Shown: one piece after another, positions 17,308 through 25,784 of the stretch
How the letters are laid out: the number at the start of each line of letters is the position of its first letter
Position numbering within the stretch: the stretch's first letter is position 1
Source of the DNA: Bradyrhizobium sp. AZCC 1693
GTDB lineage: Bacteria; Pseudomonadota; Alphaproteobacteria; Rhizobiales; Xanthobacteraceae
Assembly (NCBI RefSeq): GCF_036924745.1
Contig: NZ_JAZHSD010000001.1
Coordinates: 4,464,001-4,528,000, forward strand
Reading direction: 5' to 3'
Length of the DNA: 64,000 nt
Made by a program: the position numbers and the translations under genes
The notes under the pieces: generated by a model
Seen by the model: the letters and a program-made list of their open reading frames with translations, nothing else
Told to the model about the DNA's origin: nothing
Database searches by the model: none

Positions 17308-18348
17308 ATGCTACGGACATTCCGAGGCGGCCTCCTGATCGGGCTGGCGGTCGCAGTCGCGGTCGCGGCAATTGCGATCACCTATGAGCGTTACGACACC
17401 AAGACCCTGAAGCGGACCATCCGCCGCGGCGACGTGTTGTGCGGCGTCAACAAGGGTCTGCCCGGCTTCTCGATCCCCGACGACAAGGGCGACTGGACCG
17501 GCTTCGACGTCGACTTCTGTCGCGCGGTGGCCGCGGCGATCTTCGACGACCCCAGGAAGGCGAAATTCGTGCCGCTCGACGCCAGCGAGCGTTTCAAGGA
17601 GCTGCAGAGCCGCAAGGTCGACATCCTCTCCCGCAACTCGACCTGGAGCATGTCACGCGAGACCAATTACGACCTCTATTTCCCGGCCGTCGCCTATTAT
17701 GACGGCCAGGGTTTCATGCTGCCGCGCTCGCGCAACATCGATTCCGCGCTCGACCTCAACAACAGCAAGGTTTGCGTGCAGGAGGGGACGACGACGGTGC
17801 TCAACGTCGCCGACCATTTCCGCGCCAACAATATGAAATACACCGAAGTCAAGTTTCCCAAGCTGGAAGACGTACTCAAGGCGTATGAATCCGGCAAGTG
17901 CGATACCTTCACCGCCGACGTCTCCCAGCTCTACGCGCTTCGCTTGAACCTCATCCAGCCCAGCGACCATGTCATCCTGCCCGACGTCATCTCCAAGGAG
18001 CCGCTCGCTCCCGTGGTGCGTCAGCGCGACGACGACTGGATGATGCTCGTGAAGTGGACGCTGTACGCGATGATCAACGCCGAGGAACTCGGCATCACCT
18101 CGAAGAACATCGACGAGGCGCTGAAGTCGAAGAAGCCCGACGTGATGCGGCTGGTCGGCACCGAAGGCAGCTACGGCGAAGACCTCGGCCTGCCCAAGGA
18201 CTGGGCCGCCCGCATCATCCGCCATGTCGGCAATTACGGCGAGATCTACGAGCGCAATGTCGGCGAAGGATCGAAGCTGAAGATCCCGCGCGGGCTGAAT
18301 TCGCTCTGGAGCAACGGCGGCATCCAGTACGCCCCGCCGATCAGGTGA
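17308..18348 (+). CDS. General L-amino-acid ABC binding protein, AapJ-like (orphan)
   Basis: About 346 residues, family 3 periplasmic amino-acid-binding protein. The ATG at 17308 puts a hydrophobic segment (GGLLIGLAVAVAVAAIAITY) at the N-terminus. The mature part opens TLKRTIRRGDVLCGVNKGLPGFS and contains WTGFDVDFCRAVAAAIF, SRNSTWSMSRETNYDLYFP and CVQEGTTTVLNVADHFR, all AapJ-like. The hydrophobic segment lacks an obvious cleavage site, so the protein may stay anchored. No aapQ, aapM or aapP genes follow: the downstream genes are convergent, so this is an orphan receptor. Confidence 0.85.
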   Translation: MLRTFRGGLLIGLAVAVAVAAIAITYERYDTKTLKRTIRRGDVLCGVNKGLPGFSIPDDKGDWTGFDVDFCRAVAAAIFDDPRKAKFVPLDASERFKELQSRKVDILSRNSTWSMSRETNYDLYFPAVAYYDGQGFMLPRSRNIDSALDLNNSKVCVQEGTTTVLNVADHFRANNMKYTEVKFPKLEDVLKAYESGKCDTFTADVSQLYALRLNLIQPSDHVILPDVISKEPLAPVVRQRDDDWMMLVKWTLYAMINAEELGITSKNIDEALKSKKPDVMRLVGTEGSYGEDLGLPKDWAARIIRHVGNYGEIYERNVGEGSKLKIPRGLNSLWSNGGIQYAPPIR

Positions 18349-18375
18349 CGCTTTTCACTAACCACACTCACCGCT

Positions 18376-18496
18376 GTCGTCGCCCGGCTTGACCGGGCGA
18401 TCCCAGTATTCCAGAGACGCTGACGATAAAACGAGAGGCCGCGGCGTACTGGATCACCCGCCCCAGTGCGCAATTGCGCACAAGGCGGGTGATGAC
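18376..18496. repeat. Palindromic repeat between convergent genes
   Basis: Contains the hairpin CGCCCGG-cttga-CCGGGCG at 18381-18399 and a second inverted pair TCACCCGCC and GGCGGGTGA further right. It sits between the convergent AapJ-like and acyl-CoA dehydrogenase genes. It resembles repeats common in Bradyrhizobium and may act as a bidirectional terminator. Confidence 0.65.
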
Positions 18497-18534
18497 ATCG
18501 GTGTAGGAGGCGCTTCGCCCCGGAATGACGAGCG

Positions 18535-19674
18535 CTAATAACTCTTCATCCGCGCCAACTGATCGGCGTGGTAGTTGCTGTCCCCGAACAATTCCTGGCA
18601 GACCCGCGCGCGCTTCATGAAGAAGCCGATGTCGAACTGGTCGGTCATGCCCATGCCGCCGTGCATCTGCACGCCCTCCTGCACGGCGAGCGTCGCCGTG
18701 GTGCCGGCGCGGGCCTTTGCAACTGCGACCGCGGCTCCTGCCCGCTCAAAATCGCCGTCCAGCGTCTGCAGCGCCTTCAGGACGGCGGCGCGGGTGATCT
18801 CGATATCGATATAGAGCTGGGCTGCGCGGTGCTGCAGCGCCTGGAATTCCCCGATCAATTTACCGAACTGCTTGCGCTCCTTCAGATAGGTGACGGTGCG
18901 GCCGAACACCTCCTCGCTCAGGCCCACCATTTCGGAGGCCACTGCGCCGCGGCCGATGTTGAGCACGCCGTCAAGCAGCACCCCGCCCTGATCGACCTCG
19001 CCGAGCACATGATCCGCGTCGACCCCGACATTGGCGAATTCGATTCGCGCGGCGTTATGCGCATCGACCATCACCGTGCGCTCGACGGCGACGCCCTTGG
19101 CCTTGGGATCGACCAGGAATAGCGTCAGCCCGCTGCGCTCGCCGGCAACGCCGCCGGTGCGGCCAGCGACGATCAGGAGATCGGCGACGTGGCCGTCGAC
19201 CACAAGGGCCTTGGCGCCATTAAGCTTGAAACCATTGCCGGAGCGCACCGCCTGCAATTTTGTCTGCAGCGGGCGATGTTTTGCGCCTTCGTCGATCGCG
19301 AGCGCGGCCAACAGCGAGCCGTCGGCAATCTTCGGCAGATGCGCTGATTTCTGCGCCTCGCTGCCGCCGCGCGCCAGCGCGGAGGCCGCCAGCACCGCCG
19401 TCGACAAGAACGGCGACGGCATCAGCGTGCGTCCGATTTCCTCCATCACCACACCGGCCTCGACACAGCCGAGCCCGCTGCCGCCAAAATTCTCCGGCAC
19501 CAGCAGGCCGGAAAATCCCATCTCGGCGAACGTCTTCCAGAGCTCGCGGGAAAAGCCCGTGGCGTCCTTGCTGTCGCGCAAGCTGCGCAGGTGCGACACC
19601 GGCGCCTTGTCGCTGATAAGGCCGCGCGCGCTGTCGCGCAGCATGGATTGTTCTTCGGTGAGCACGAGGGGCAT
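18535..19674 (-). CDS. Acyl-CoA dehydrogenase-like subunit lacking the usual catalytic Glu region
   Basis: 379-residue flavoprotein of the acyl-CoA dehydrogenase superfamily: N-terminal helical domain (MPLVLTEEQSMLRDSARGL), middle beta domain with GAKALVVDGHVADLLIVAGR, C-terminal helices with VQMHGGMGMTDQF. At the C-terminal site where active enzymes carry the EGT catalytic base, this protein reads LFGDSNYH, so the base appears absent. It is encoded 174 bp after a second acyl-CoA dehydrogenase gene. In steroid and branched-acyl degradation such pairs form heterotetramers in which only one partner is catalytic; that model is inferred here. Substrate unknown. Confidence 0.88.
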   Translation of the reverse strand: MPLVLTEEQSMLRDSARGLISDKAPVSHLRSLRDSKDATGFSRELWKTFAEMGFSGLLVPENFGGSGLGCVEAGVVMEEIGRTLMPSPFLSTAVLAASALARGGSEAQKSAHLPKIADGSLLAALAIDEGAKHRPLQTKLQAVRSGNGFKLNGAKALVVDGHVADLLIVAGRTGGVAGERSGLTLFLVDPKAKGVAVERTVMVDAHNAARIEFANVGVDADHVLGEVDQGGVLLDGVLNIGRGAVASEMVGLSEEVFGRTVTYLKERKQFGKLIGEFQALQHRAAQLYIDIEITRAAVLKALQTLDGDFERAGAAVAVAKARAGTTATLAVQEGVQMHGGMGMTDQFDIGFFMKRARVCQELFGDSNYHADQLARMKSY

Positions 19675-19710
19675 GAGAGATATCCGCTTCAGAGGTGAAT
19701 CTAAGTTGCT

Positions 19711-19830
19711 TCGTCGTCCCTGCGAAAGCAGGGACCCATACGCCGCGGCCTATCGAGTAGGAACAAAGCTAGCACCAAAATCAATACTCACAGCGGTGGT
19801 TATGGGTCCCTGCGTTCGCAGGGACGACGA
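19711..19830. repeat. Palindromic repeat unit, copy 1
   Basis: First of four copies in this window. The left arm begins TCGTCGTCCCTGCG and contains CAGGGACCCATACGCCGCGG. The right arm at 19796-19830 reads GTGGTTATGGGTCCCTGCG and ends CGCAGGGACGACGA, the inverse of the left arm. About 45 bp of variable sequence lies between. This copy carries GCGAAAGC in the left arm instead of GCGAACGC. It lies between two co-directional acyl-CoA dehydrogenase genes. Confidence 0.85.
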
Positions 19831-19848
19831 GAGAGTAAGCCCGGGCCC

Positions 19849-21033
19849 TCACGCCCCCGGCAGATCGAGGATGCGCTTGGCGACGATGCCGAGCATTACC
19901 TCCGAGGTGCCGCCTTCGATCGAGTTGGCCTTGGTGCGCAGCCAGGCGCGCGGGCGGGCGCCGGCCCTGGAGCGTTCGCTTTCCCATTCCAGCGCATCAA
20001 TGCCGCCGGCCGACATCAGGATTTCGTGGCGGCGCTTGTTGAGTTCGGTGCCGTAATACTTCATCGCCGAGGAAAATGCCGGATGCGACTGCCCGGCTTT
20101 CGCAAGATCAACCGCGCGTTCGGCCGCCGCGGCGAGTGCCGCCTCGTCGATCTCGAAGGTCGAGATCTGGCCGCGCAGCATCGCATCTTCCAGCCGGCCC
20201 TGTTCGTCGGCGCCGATGGAATCGGCGGCGACCTGGCCGAGCGGCCGGCCGACGCCGCGCTCGCCCATGCCTGAGATCATCGCGCGTTCATGCTGCAGCA
20301 AATATTTCGCGACATCCCAGCCGCGGTTGACGGTACCGACCACATGCGACTTCGGCACGCGCACATTGTCGAAGAAGGTTTCGCAGAACGGCGAATAGCC
20401 GGAGATCAGGAGAATGGGCTTGGTCGAAACGCCTTTTGAGGCCATGTCGAACAGGATAAAACTGATGCCGTCATGCTTCTTCGCGGTGGGATCGGTCCGC
20501 ACCAGGCAGAAAATCCAGTCGGCGTAGTTCGCGTATGAGGTCCAGATCTTCTGGCCGTTGATGATGTAATCGTCGCCGTCGCTCTCGGCGCGGGTCTGCA
20601 GTGAAGCGAGGTCCGATCCGGCGTTCGGCTCGGAATAGCCCTGGCACCAGCGGATCAGGCCCGCGGCGATTTTTGGCAGATGCTCCTTCTTCTGCGCTTC
20701 GTTGCCGTACTTCAGCAGCGCCGGCCCGAGCATCCAGATGCCAAAACTCGACAGCGGCGACCGCGCGCCCATCGCCGACATTTCCTCGCGCAGCACCTTG
20801 TGCTCGGCGCGATCGAGCCCTCCGCCGCCATATTCCTTCGGCCAATCCGGCACGGTCCAGCCCTTATCACGCATCCGCTCGAACCAGACGCGCTGCGGCT
20901 CGGAAGAGAATTTTGCGTTACGCCCGCCCCAATAGGTGTCGTTCTCCGAGGTCATCGGACGCCGCATCTCCGGCGGGCAATTGGCCTCCAGCCAGGCCCG
21001 GGTTTCACGGCGGAATGTTTCCAGATCGGACAT
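19849..21033 (-). CDS. Acyl-CoA dehydrogenase
   Basis: 394-residue flavoenzyme that introduces an alpha-beta double bond into an acyl-CoA, passing electrons to ETF. Features: N-terminal FRRETRAWLEANCPPEMRRP, DWPKEYGGGGLDRAEHKVL, FAD/substrate region CQGYSEPNAGSDLASLQTRA, GQKIWTSYANYADWIFCLVR and the C-terminal NSIEGGTSEVMLGIVAKRIL. The Glu preceding GGT is the likely catalytic base. Partner gene downstream is the Glu-lacking paralogue, so an alpha-beta enzyme is likely. Neighbouring CMD and VOC genes hint at degradation of a cyclic or aromatic compound, but no pathway can be named. Confidence 0.93.
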   Translation of the reverse strand: MSDLETFRRETRAWLEANCPPEMRRPMTSENDTYWGGRNAKFSSEPQRVWFERMRDKGWTVPDWPKEYGGGGLDRAEHKVLREEMSAMGARSPLSSFGIWMLGPALLKYGNEAQKKEHLPKIAAGLIRWCQGYSEPNAGSDLASLQTRAESDGDDYIINGQKIWTSYANYADWIFCLVRTDPTAKKHDGISFILFDMASKGVSTKPILLISGYSPFCETFFDNVRVPKSHVVGTVNRGWDVAKYLLQHERAMISGMGERGVGRPLGQVAADSIGADEQGRLEDAMLRGQISTFEIDEAALAAAAERAVDLAKAGQSHPAFSSAMKYYGTELNKRRHEILMSAGGIDALEWESERSRAGARPRAWLRTKANSIEGGTSEVMLGIVAKRILDLPGA

Positions 21034-21193
21034 GTCGGCGTTTCCATGTGGAATGTTGGGAGCGACCTTAGTCTTCGCAGTGCGGAATTCAATATATGTC
21101 TGACGTCAGCCCATGCCGCGCCGACGGTAGTCATGACGCCCGATCGGGTGTATGCGCAAAGCCGTAACGATTGAAAAACAAGAGGAAACGGGC

Positions 21194-21739
21194 ATGCGGC
21201 TAAAATTGCTTTCGCCTGGCGAAATGAGCGCCGAACAAAAAGAAACCTACGACGAAGCGATATCCGGTAAGCGCGGCGCCCCGCCGGCGCCGATGATGGC
21301 CTGGCTCAACAGCCCGGACATGGCGCGGCATGCCACGCGGCTCGGCGAGCAGCTTCGTTTCAACACGATTTTTCCCGCAAAGCTTTCCGAGATCGCGATC
21401 CTCGTCACCGCGCGACACTGGACCTCGCATTACGAATGGTACGCGCATAAGCGCCTGGCGCTTAAAGGCGGCATGGATCCGAAGATCATCGAGGACATAA
21501 GGGATCGCCGCACGCCAACCTTTGACGACCCCAAAGGCCGGATGATCTACGACCTCGCCAAATCGCTGCATGAGGGCAAAGGCGTCTCGCAGTCGCTGTA
21601 TGATGAGGCCGTGAAGGTGCTCACCGAACGCGGGATTGTCGAAGTGATCGGGCTGTGCGGTTACTACACGATGGTATCGATGACGCTGAACACCTTTGAA
21701 TTCGGGCTGCCGGAGGGCGAGGTGTCGGACCTTGCGTGA
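21194..21739 (+). CDS. Carboxymuconolactone decarboxylase-family protein
   Basis: 181 residues from the ATG at 21194, chosen because AGAGGAAA lies just upstream (frame open to 21152). All-helical CMD/AhpD-like fold: LSEIAILVTARHWTSHYEWYAHKRLALKGG carries the conserved Glu and His of CMD proteins. The CxxC of AhpD peroxidase-type members is absent, so a thiol peroxidase role is unlikely. It is divergent from the acyl-CoA dehydrogenase pair and followed by a VOC dioxygenase-like gene. Specific reaction unknown. Confidence 0.85.
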   Translation: MRLKLLSPGEMSAEQKETYDEAISGKRGAPPAPMMAWLNSPDMARHATRLGEQLRFNTIFPAKLSEIAILVTARHWTSHYEWYAHKRLALKGGMDPKIIEDIRDRRTPTFDDPKGRMIYDLAKSLHEGKGVSQSLYDEAVKVLTERGIVEVIGLCGYYTMVSMTLNTFEFGLPEGEVSDLA

Positions 21740-21760
21740 GAGAGAATCCGCGCCTACGTG

Positions 21761-21870
21761 TCCCGGACGCGGCGCAGCGCTTCTTCAGCGGTGCACCGCA
21801 GAGCCGGGACCCACACCGGCCCGCAACGTGGGCCCCGGCTTAGCAGCGCATCGCCGGCGTCGCGCAAAGC
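21761..21870. repeat. Intergenic repeat (Bradyrhizobium type)
   Basis: TCCCGGACGCGGCGCAGCGC, then CAGCGGTGCACCGCAGAGCC and GGGACCCACACC, followed by GGGCCCCGGCTTAGC. The paired CCCGG/CCGGG and CGGTGCACCG palindromes mark a repeat type I recognise as common in this genus. It fills the gap between the CMD and VOC genes. Confidence 0.55.
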
Positions 21871-21929
21871 GCGATCCCGAGCGCACTGCACAGCATCCGG
21901 GGCACGCTGACCTTCCGAATGGAGATACC

Positions 21930-22424
21930 ATGCCCCAAAACCCACCCGTCATTGCCGGCACCCGGATCGGGCATGTCCATCTCAAGGTCGCCGATCTCGA
22001 GCGTTCGCTAGGATTCTACTGCGGCGTACTCGGCTTCGAGGTGATGCAGCGGATGGGCGCCAGCGCGGCGTTCATTTCCGCCGGTGGCTATCACCATCAC
22101 ATCGGTCTCAACACCTGGGAAAGCAAAGGCGGTCATCCGCCTCCGCCCGGCACCACCGGGCTGTTTCACACCGCCATTCTCTATCCCACACGCCCGGCGC
22201 TGGCGGATGCGCTGCATCGCGTGATCGAGGCCGGCATCGAGCTTGATGGCGCCAGCGACCACGGCGTCAGCGAGGCGCTGTATTTGCGCGATCCCGACCA
22301 GAACGGCGTCGAGCTCTACCGCGACCGGCCGCAGGAGGAATGGCCGCGCGCCCCGGACGGATCACTGGCGATGTTCACGAAGCGGTTGGACCTCGAGGAT
22401 TTGCTCAGGGAGCGCGAGGCGTAG
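21930..22424 (+). CDS. VOC-family protein, extradiol dioxygenase-like (CatE type)
   Basis: 164 residues from the ATG at 21930, with GGAG upstream; the longer open frame reads through repeat sequence. Two beta-alpha-beta-beta-beta modules of the vicinal-oxygen-chelate fold. Metal ligands are visible: His in RIGHVHLKVADLERS, His in GLFHTAILYP and Glu in NGVELYRDRP. The combination resembles the catechol-2,3-dioxygenase group CatE rather than glyoxalase I. A ring-cleavage or related role fits the degradative neighbours but is not proven. Confidence 0.85.
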   Translation: MPQNPPVIAGTRIGHVHLKVADLERSLGFYCGVLGFEVMQRMGASAAFISAGGYHHHIGLNTWESKGGHPPPPGTTGLFHTAILYPTRPALADALHRVIEAGIELDGASDHGVSEALYLRDPDQNGVELYRDRPQEEWPRAPDGSLAMFTKRLDLEDLLREREA

Positions 22425-22427
22425 TTT

Positions 22428-22514
22428 GTAGCCCGGATGAAGCGAAGCGAAATCCGGGACCAGTGCACGCCGGATGAACGGTTCCCGGATTGCGCTTCGC
22501 TCCATCCGGGCTAC
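22428..22514. repeat. Palindromic GTAGCCCGGAT repeat
   Basis: Left arm GTAGCCCGGATGAAGCGAAG and right arm CTTCGCTCCATCCGGGCTAC are near-perfect inverse copies; the core CGAAATCCGGGA pairs with TCCCGGATTGCG. This is the widespread proteobacterial GTAGCCCGGATG repeat. It separates convergent genes, and its right edge supplies the TAG stop codon of the MFS gene on the minus strand. Confidence 0.85.
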
Positions 22515-23755
22515 GCGCTTTTTCCGCGCCCGCGAATCATGACCAGCACCGCCGCCGTCAACTCCACCGCGATACAGCCATAGAACGGCAGCGTGTAGCT
22601 TCCCGACAGATCGCGCAGCAGGCCGACCACGCCGGGGCCGAATGCGTAGGTGATCTGGTTGATCGCCGTGATCAGGCTGACCAGCACGCCGAACGAACGC
22701 GGATCGAACTCGCGCTGCACGATCAGCGCCGGCAGCGTGATCAGATTGCCGACGGAGAAACCGAACAGCGCGCAAGCGGCGACCAGCGCGTAATCATGAT
22801 GCACGTTGATGACGATCAGAAGCGCGATCGCCTGGCTGGCGAACGAAAGCGACGACGCCAGCCGCTGGTTCATCCGGTCGATCACGAATGAAAACAGCAC
22901 CCGGCCGACCACCGCCATCGCCGTCAGTAACGCCATCGCGATCGCCGCCTGCTGCCGCCCGATCACCGAATCCAGAAGCGCGATCAGGTGCACGATGAAG
23001 CCGACCTGCGCGAACAGCACCAGCGCGAACGCCGCCGACACCGAGAGGAAGCCGATATCGCGAAACGCCCGTGCGCGAATTTGCGTCGGCGACGGCGCGT
23101 CCGCCGCCTCGACATCGCCTGCGCTCGAATGAACCGGCGGCCGCCCGACGGACAGCAGGATCACCGGAACCATCACCGCGACCATCGCCACGGCGGAGGC
23201 AGTCATCGCGCCGGAAAAGCCGAAATGGCCGATCGCCATGATCAGCAGCGGCACGCCGGCAATGCCGCCAAAACTCGCGCCGTTCAGCGCCAGGCTGATC
23301 GCCATGCCGCGCTTGTTGTCGAACCAGAGGCCGAGCGTATTGGTGATGATGCCGAGGCTGGTACCCGCCCAGCCGAAGGCCAGCACGGCATTGGCGAGGT
23401 AAAGCTGCCAGGGTTCCCTGACCTGGCCGATCGAGATCGCGGCGGCGGCCATCGCCAACGTTCCCGCGATCAGGCAATTGCGCGGGCCGAACGCCTTGAT
23501 GGCTTCGCTGACGAAGGCGACCAGCGCAGCGCCGAACAGATAGAAGAACGTCGTGCCGGACGAGATCAGCGACGCCGGCCAGCCGTGCAGCCGCTGCAGT
23601 TCGGCGACATAGACGCTCTGGCCATAGAAGCCGAGCCCCCAGCCGAACGTCGCCAGCAGGAAGCAGACAACGACGATGCGCCAGCCGTCGTAGCGGATCG
23701 AGGTTTCGTCCAGAGGGGTGTAGTTGCGAGCGTCCAACTTCTTTCTCTCCGTCAT
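22511..23755 (-). CDS. MFS transporter (OFA/monocarboxylate-like)
   Basis: About 414 residues, 12 predicted membrane helices. The first helix WRIVVVCFLLATFGWGLGFY and the central WFDNKRGMAISLALNGASFG (loop 4-5 motif) resemble the oxalate/formate and monocarboxylate-porter type. The start is uncertain. ATG at 23755 lies in the edge of an intergenic repeat with no Shine-Dalgarno. A TTG at 23737 has GGAG 9 bases upstream and may be the true start. Longer readings enter pure repeat sequence. The stop codon comes from a second repeat. Substrate unknown. Confidence 0.85.
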   Translation of the reverse strand: MTERKKLDARNYTPLDETSIRYDGWRIVVVCFLLATFGWGLGFYGQSVYVAELQRLHGWPASLISSGTTFFYLFGAALVAFVSEAIKAFGPRNCLIAGTLAMAAAAISIGQVREPWQLYLANAVLAFGWAGTSLGIITNTLGLWFDNKRGMAISLALNGASFGGIAGVPLLIMAIGHFGFSGAMTASAVAMVAVMVPVILLSVGRPPVHSSAGDVEAADAPSPTQIRARAFRDIGFLSVSAAFALVLFAQVGFIVHLIALLDSVIGRQQAAIAMALLTAMAVVGRVLFSFVIDRMNQRLASSLSFASQAIALLIVINVHHDYALVAACALFGFSVGNLITLPALIVQREFDPRSFGVLVSLITAINQITYAFGPGVVGLLRDLSGSYTLPFYGCIAVELTAAVLVMIRGRGKSA

Positions 23756-23868
23756 GGCCGGGCTTGTCCCGGCCATCCACGTCCTAGCGTCCATCAGCAG
23801 GTAAAGACGTGGATGCCCGGGACATCTAGCGCGAAGACGCGCTTCGCGCTTTTGCCCGGGCATGACGA
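23751..23868. repeat. Composite inverted repeat
   Basis: Left part GTCATGGCCGGGCTTGTCCC and CCATCCACGTC is matched by right-hand CGTGGATGCCCGGGAC and GCCCGGGCATGACGA. An inner AGCGCGAAGACGCGCTTCGC hairpin is almost identical to the one near 45867. It lies directly upstream of the MFS gene and overlaps one of its candidate start codons. Confidence 0.75.
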
Positions 23869-23932
23869 TAACTACTAGCAGAGTCAGAAGGGCCATCAAT
23901 TCGATGGACGCCGAACTGTCAGCAGATGGCAA

Positions 23933-24295
23933 CTAGGCAGTCGGCTTCGAGGGATCGTAGAAGAATCGCTCGCGAAACACCCTGTCGCCGCGCCATTCCT
24001 GCAGCGCGACCTCGTCGAACCGTCCGGTCTTGCCGGAATGGTAGACGAATTCGAACACCCAATTGATCGCGACGCGATCGCCCTCGACGACCGAGGCGAC
24101 GCAAGTCGACGTCACGCTCTTCACGCGTTCCAGCACCGCGCGCTCATGCGCCACCAGAACGTCGCGGCCGACCCGCGGCGCGGCCGCGTTTTCCTGCATG
24201 CTGGCGTCCTCGGTGTAGAAGCGTTCGATGGCGCCTGCATGATCGCCGGAGACGACGGTTGCAATGAATTCATCGAGACGAGCGCGCGTCGGCAT
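23933..24295 (-). CDS. NTF2-like (SnoaL-fold) protein
   Basis: 120 residues from the ATG at 24295, which has GGAGG 4 bases upstream. A single cone-shaped NTF2/SnoaL-like domain: RLDEFIATVVSGDHAGAIERFYTEDASMQEN, then beta strands (VAINWVFEFVYHSGKTGRFDEVALQEWRGDRVFRERFFYD). Such proteins may be isomerases, hydratases or non-enzymatic binding proteins; catalytic residues cannot be assigned. It lies 26 bp after the following MFS gene (24322-25569) on the same strand, so they are probably co-transcribed. Confidence 0.8.
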   Translation of the reverse strand: MPTRARLDEFIATVVSGDHAGAIERFYTEDASMQENAAAPRVGRDVLVAHERAVLERVKSVTSTCVASVVEGDRVAINWVFEFVYHSGKTGRFDEVALQEWRGDRVFRERFFYDPSKPTA

Positions 24296-24321
24296 GGGGC
24301 CTCCAGCAATCAAATTGAAGA

Positions 24322-25569
24322 TCAGACAGTCGGATCGGGAATCTGGTTGACCGCCTGCAGCTTCGCCCGGCGCCTAGCGAATGATGCAAACGACAGCACC
24401 GCAAGGCCGAGCAGCACCGGCGGAAACACCACCATGTTTACCATCGACCAGCCGTAATGCGCCAGCAATTGGCCTGAGGAGAACGACCCCAGCGCCATCA
24501 TCCCGAACACCAGGAAATCGTTGAAGGCCTGCACCTTGTTGCGCTCCTGCGGCCGGTGCGTCTCCAGCACCAGCGCGGACGCGCCGATAAAGGCAAAATT
24601 CCACCCCACGCCGAGCACGATCAGCGTCGCCCAAAAGTGCATCGCGGTGATGCCGGCAAGGCCGATTCCTGCCGCGGCGGCTTCCAACATCAGGCCGAGC
24701 GCCACGATTTTTGGCGCGCCGAAACGCGCTATCAGCGAGCCGGTGAAGAAGCTCGGCCCGTACATCGCCACGATGTGCCACTGAATGCCGAAATTGGAAT
24801 CGCTGACCGTGAGGCCACACATCTTCATGGCGAGCGGCGCCGAGGTCATCACGAGATTCATCATGGGGTATGCAATCACCCCGCACAGCGCCGCCGCGAT
24901 GAAGCGCGGCTGCCGCGCGATCGTAAACAGCGGCCGGCCGCCATGCATGTCCGATGGCGCCGGCTTCGGCGCATCGACGCCCCACAGCACCGCCATCGCC
25001 ACCAGCGCGACAAAGGCCTGCACCACGAAGCTGAACGCAAACAAATAAGGCGGCCAGATATCCATGGTCCACTGCACGAGCTGCGGACCGAGCACGCCGG
25101 CGAACACGCCGCCCGCCATCACCCATGACACCGCCTTGGGCCGGAACGCGGCGCTGGCGCCGTCGGCGGCGGCAAAACGATAGGACTGCGCTACCGCGCC
25201 GTAGAGACCGCCGAGAAACGTCGCGCCGCAGAACAGCCAGAACGAGGCATACAGGACGGCGACGGCGGCGAGCGCGCCGGTCAGCACGCCGCAGAACGCG
25301 CCGATGATGAAAGCTGCGCGGCGGCCATAGGCGCGCGAGATCGCGCCAGTCGGCAGCGTGCCGGCGGAGAGCCCCAGCACATACATCGAGAGCGGCACGG
25401 TCGCGAGCGAGATGCTCGGCGCCAGCGTCGCGCCGACGATCGAGCCGGTGGCGAAAATGACCGCCGAATTGGCGCCGGTCAGCGCCTGCGCCGCGGCGAG
25501 CCGCAGCACATTGGCGCGCGCACGCGCGTCATTGGCGATCTCTTCGGTGGCTGTGGTGGTATCCAACAT
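24322..25569 (-). CDS. MFS transporter
   Basis: About 415 residues from the ATG at 25569 (MLDTTTATEEIANDARARAN); the longer open frame lacks membrane character. Twelve helices. The A-loop motif is GAISRAYGRRAAFIIGAFCG between helices 2 and 3. LVLETHRPQERNKVQAFNDFLVFG in the C-terminal half is typical of a drug/metabolite MFS subgroup seen with NTF2-like partners. Export or uptake direction and substrate unknown. Divergent from the prolyl oligopeptidase gene. Confidence 0.88.
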   Translation of the reverse strand: MLDTTTATEEIANDARARANVLRLAAAQALTGANSAVIFATGSIVGATLAPSISLATVPLSMYVLGLSAGTLPTGAISRAYGRRAAFIIGAFCGVLTGALAAVAVLYASFWLFCGATFLGGLYGAVAQSYRFAAADGASAAFRPKAVSWVMAGGVFAGVLGPQLVQWTMDIWPPYLFAFSFVVQAFVALVAMAVLWGVDAPKPAPSDMHGGRPLFTIARQPRFIAAALCGVIAYPMMNLVMTSAPLAMKMCGLTVSDSNFGIQWHIVAMYGPSFFTGSLIARFGAPKIVALGLMLEAAAAGIGLAGITAMHFWATLIVLGVGWNFAFIGASALVLETHRPQERNKVQAFNDFLVFGMMALGSFSSGQLLAHYGWSMVNMVVFPPVLLGLAVLSFASFARRRAKLQAVNQIPDPTV

Positions 25570-25666
25570 CGGCAATTCCGCCCGGCAGGCCCCGGGGAGG
25601 AGCCTTATCGATTCATTTGCGGGCACTATGAAGACGCGGGGCGATGCGATCAACCGGCGCAAACGG

Positions 25667-25690
25667 GCGCGCGCTATGCGAAGCGCGCGC
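25667..25690. promoter_or_regulatory. Perfect 9-bp palindrome in divergent intergenic region
   Basis: GCGCGCGCT, a 6-base loop ATGCGA, then AGCGCGCGC. It lies midway between the divergent starts of the MFS gene (25569) and the peptidase gene (25785). It is either a shared operator or a GC-rich hairpin without function; low-complexity CG runs make chance more likely. Confidence 0.25.
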
Positions 25691-25784
25691 ATTGGACAGC
25701 GCACCGGCAACAGCCTACATCGAGGGTCGCCCGATCATGCCCTATTGCGGTACAAGCGACCGGCACTTTCCTGGAGTTCAAGCC

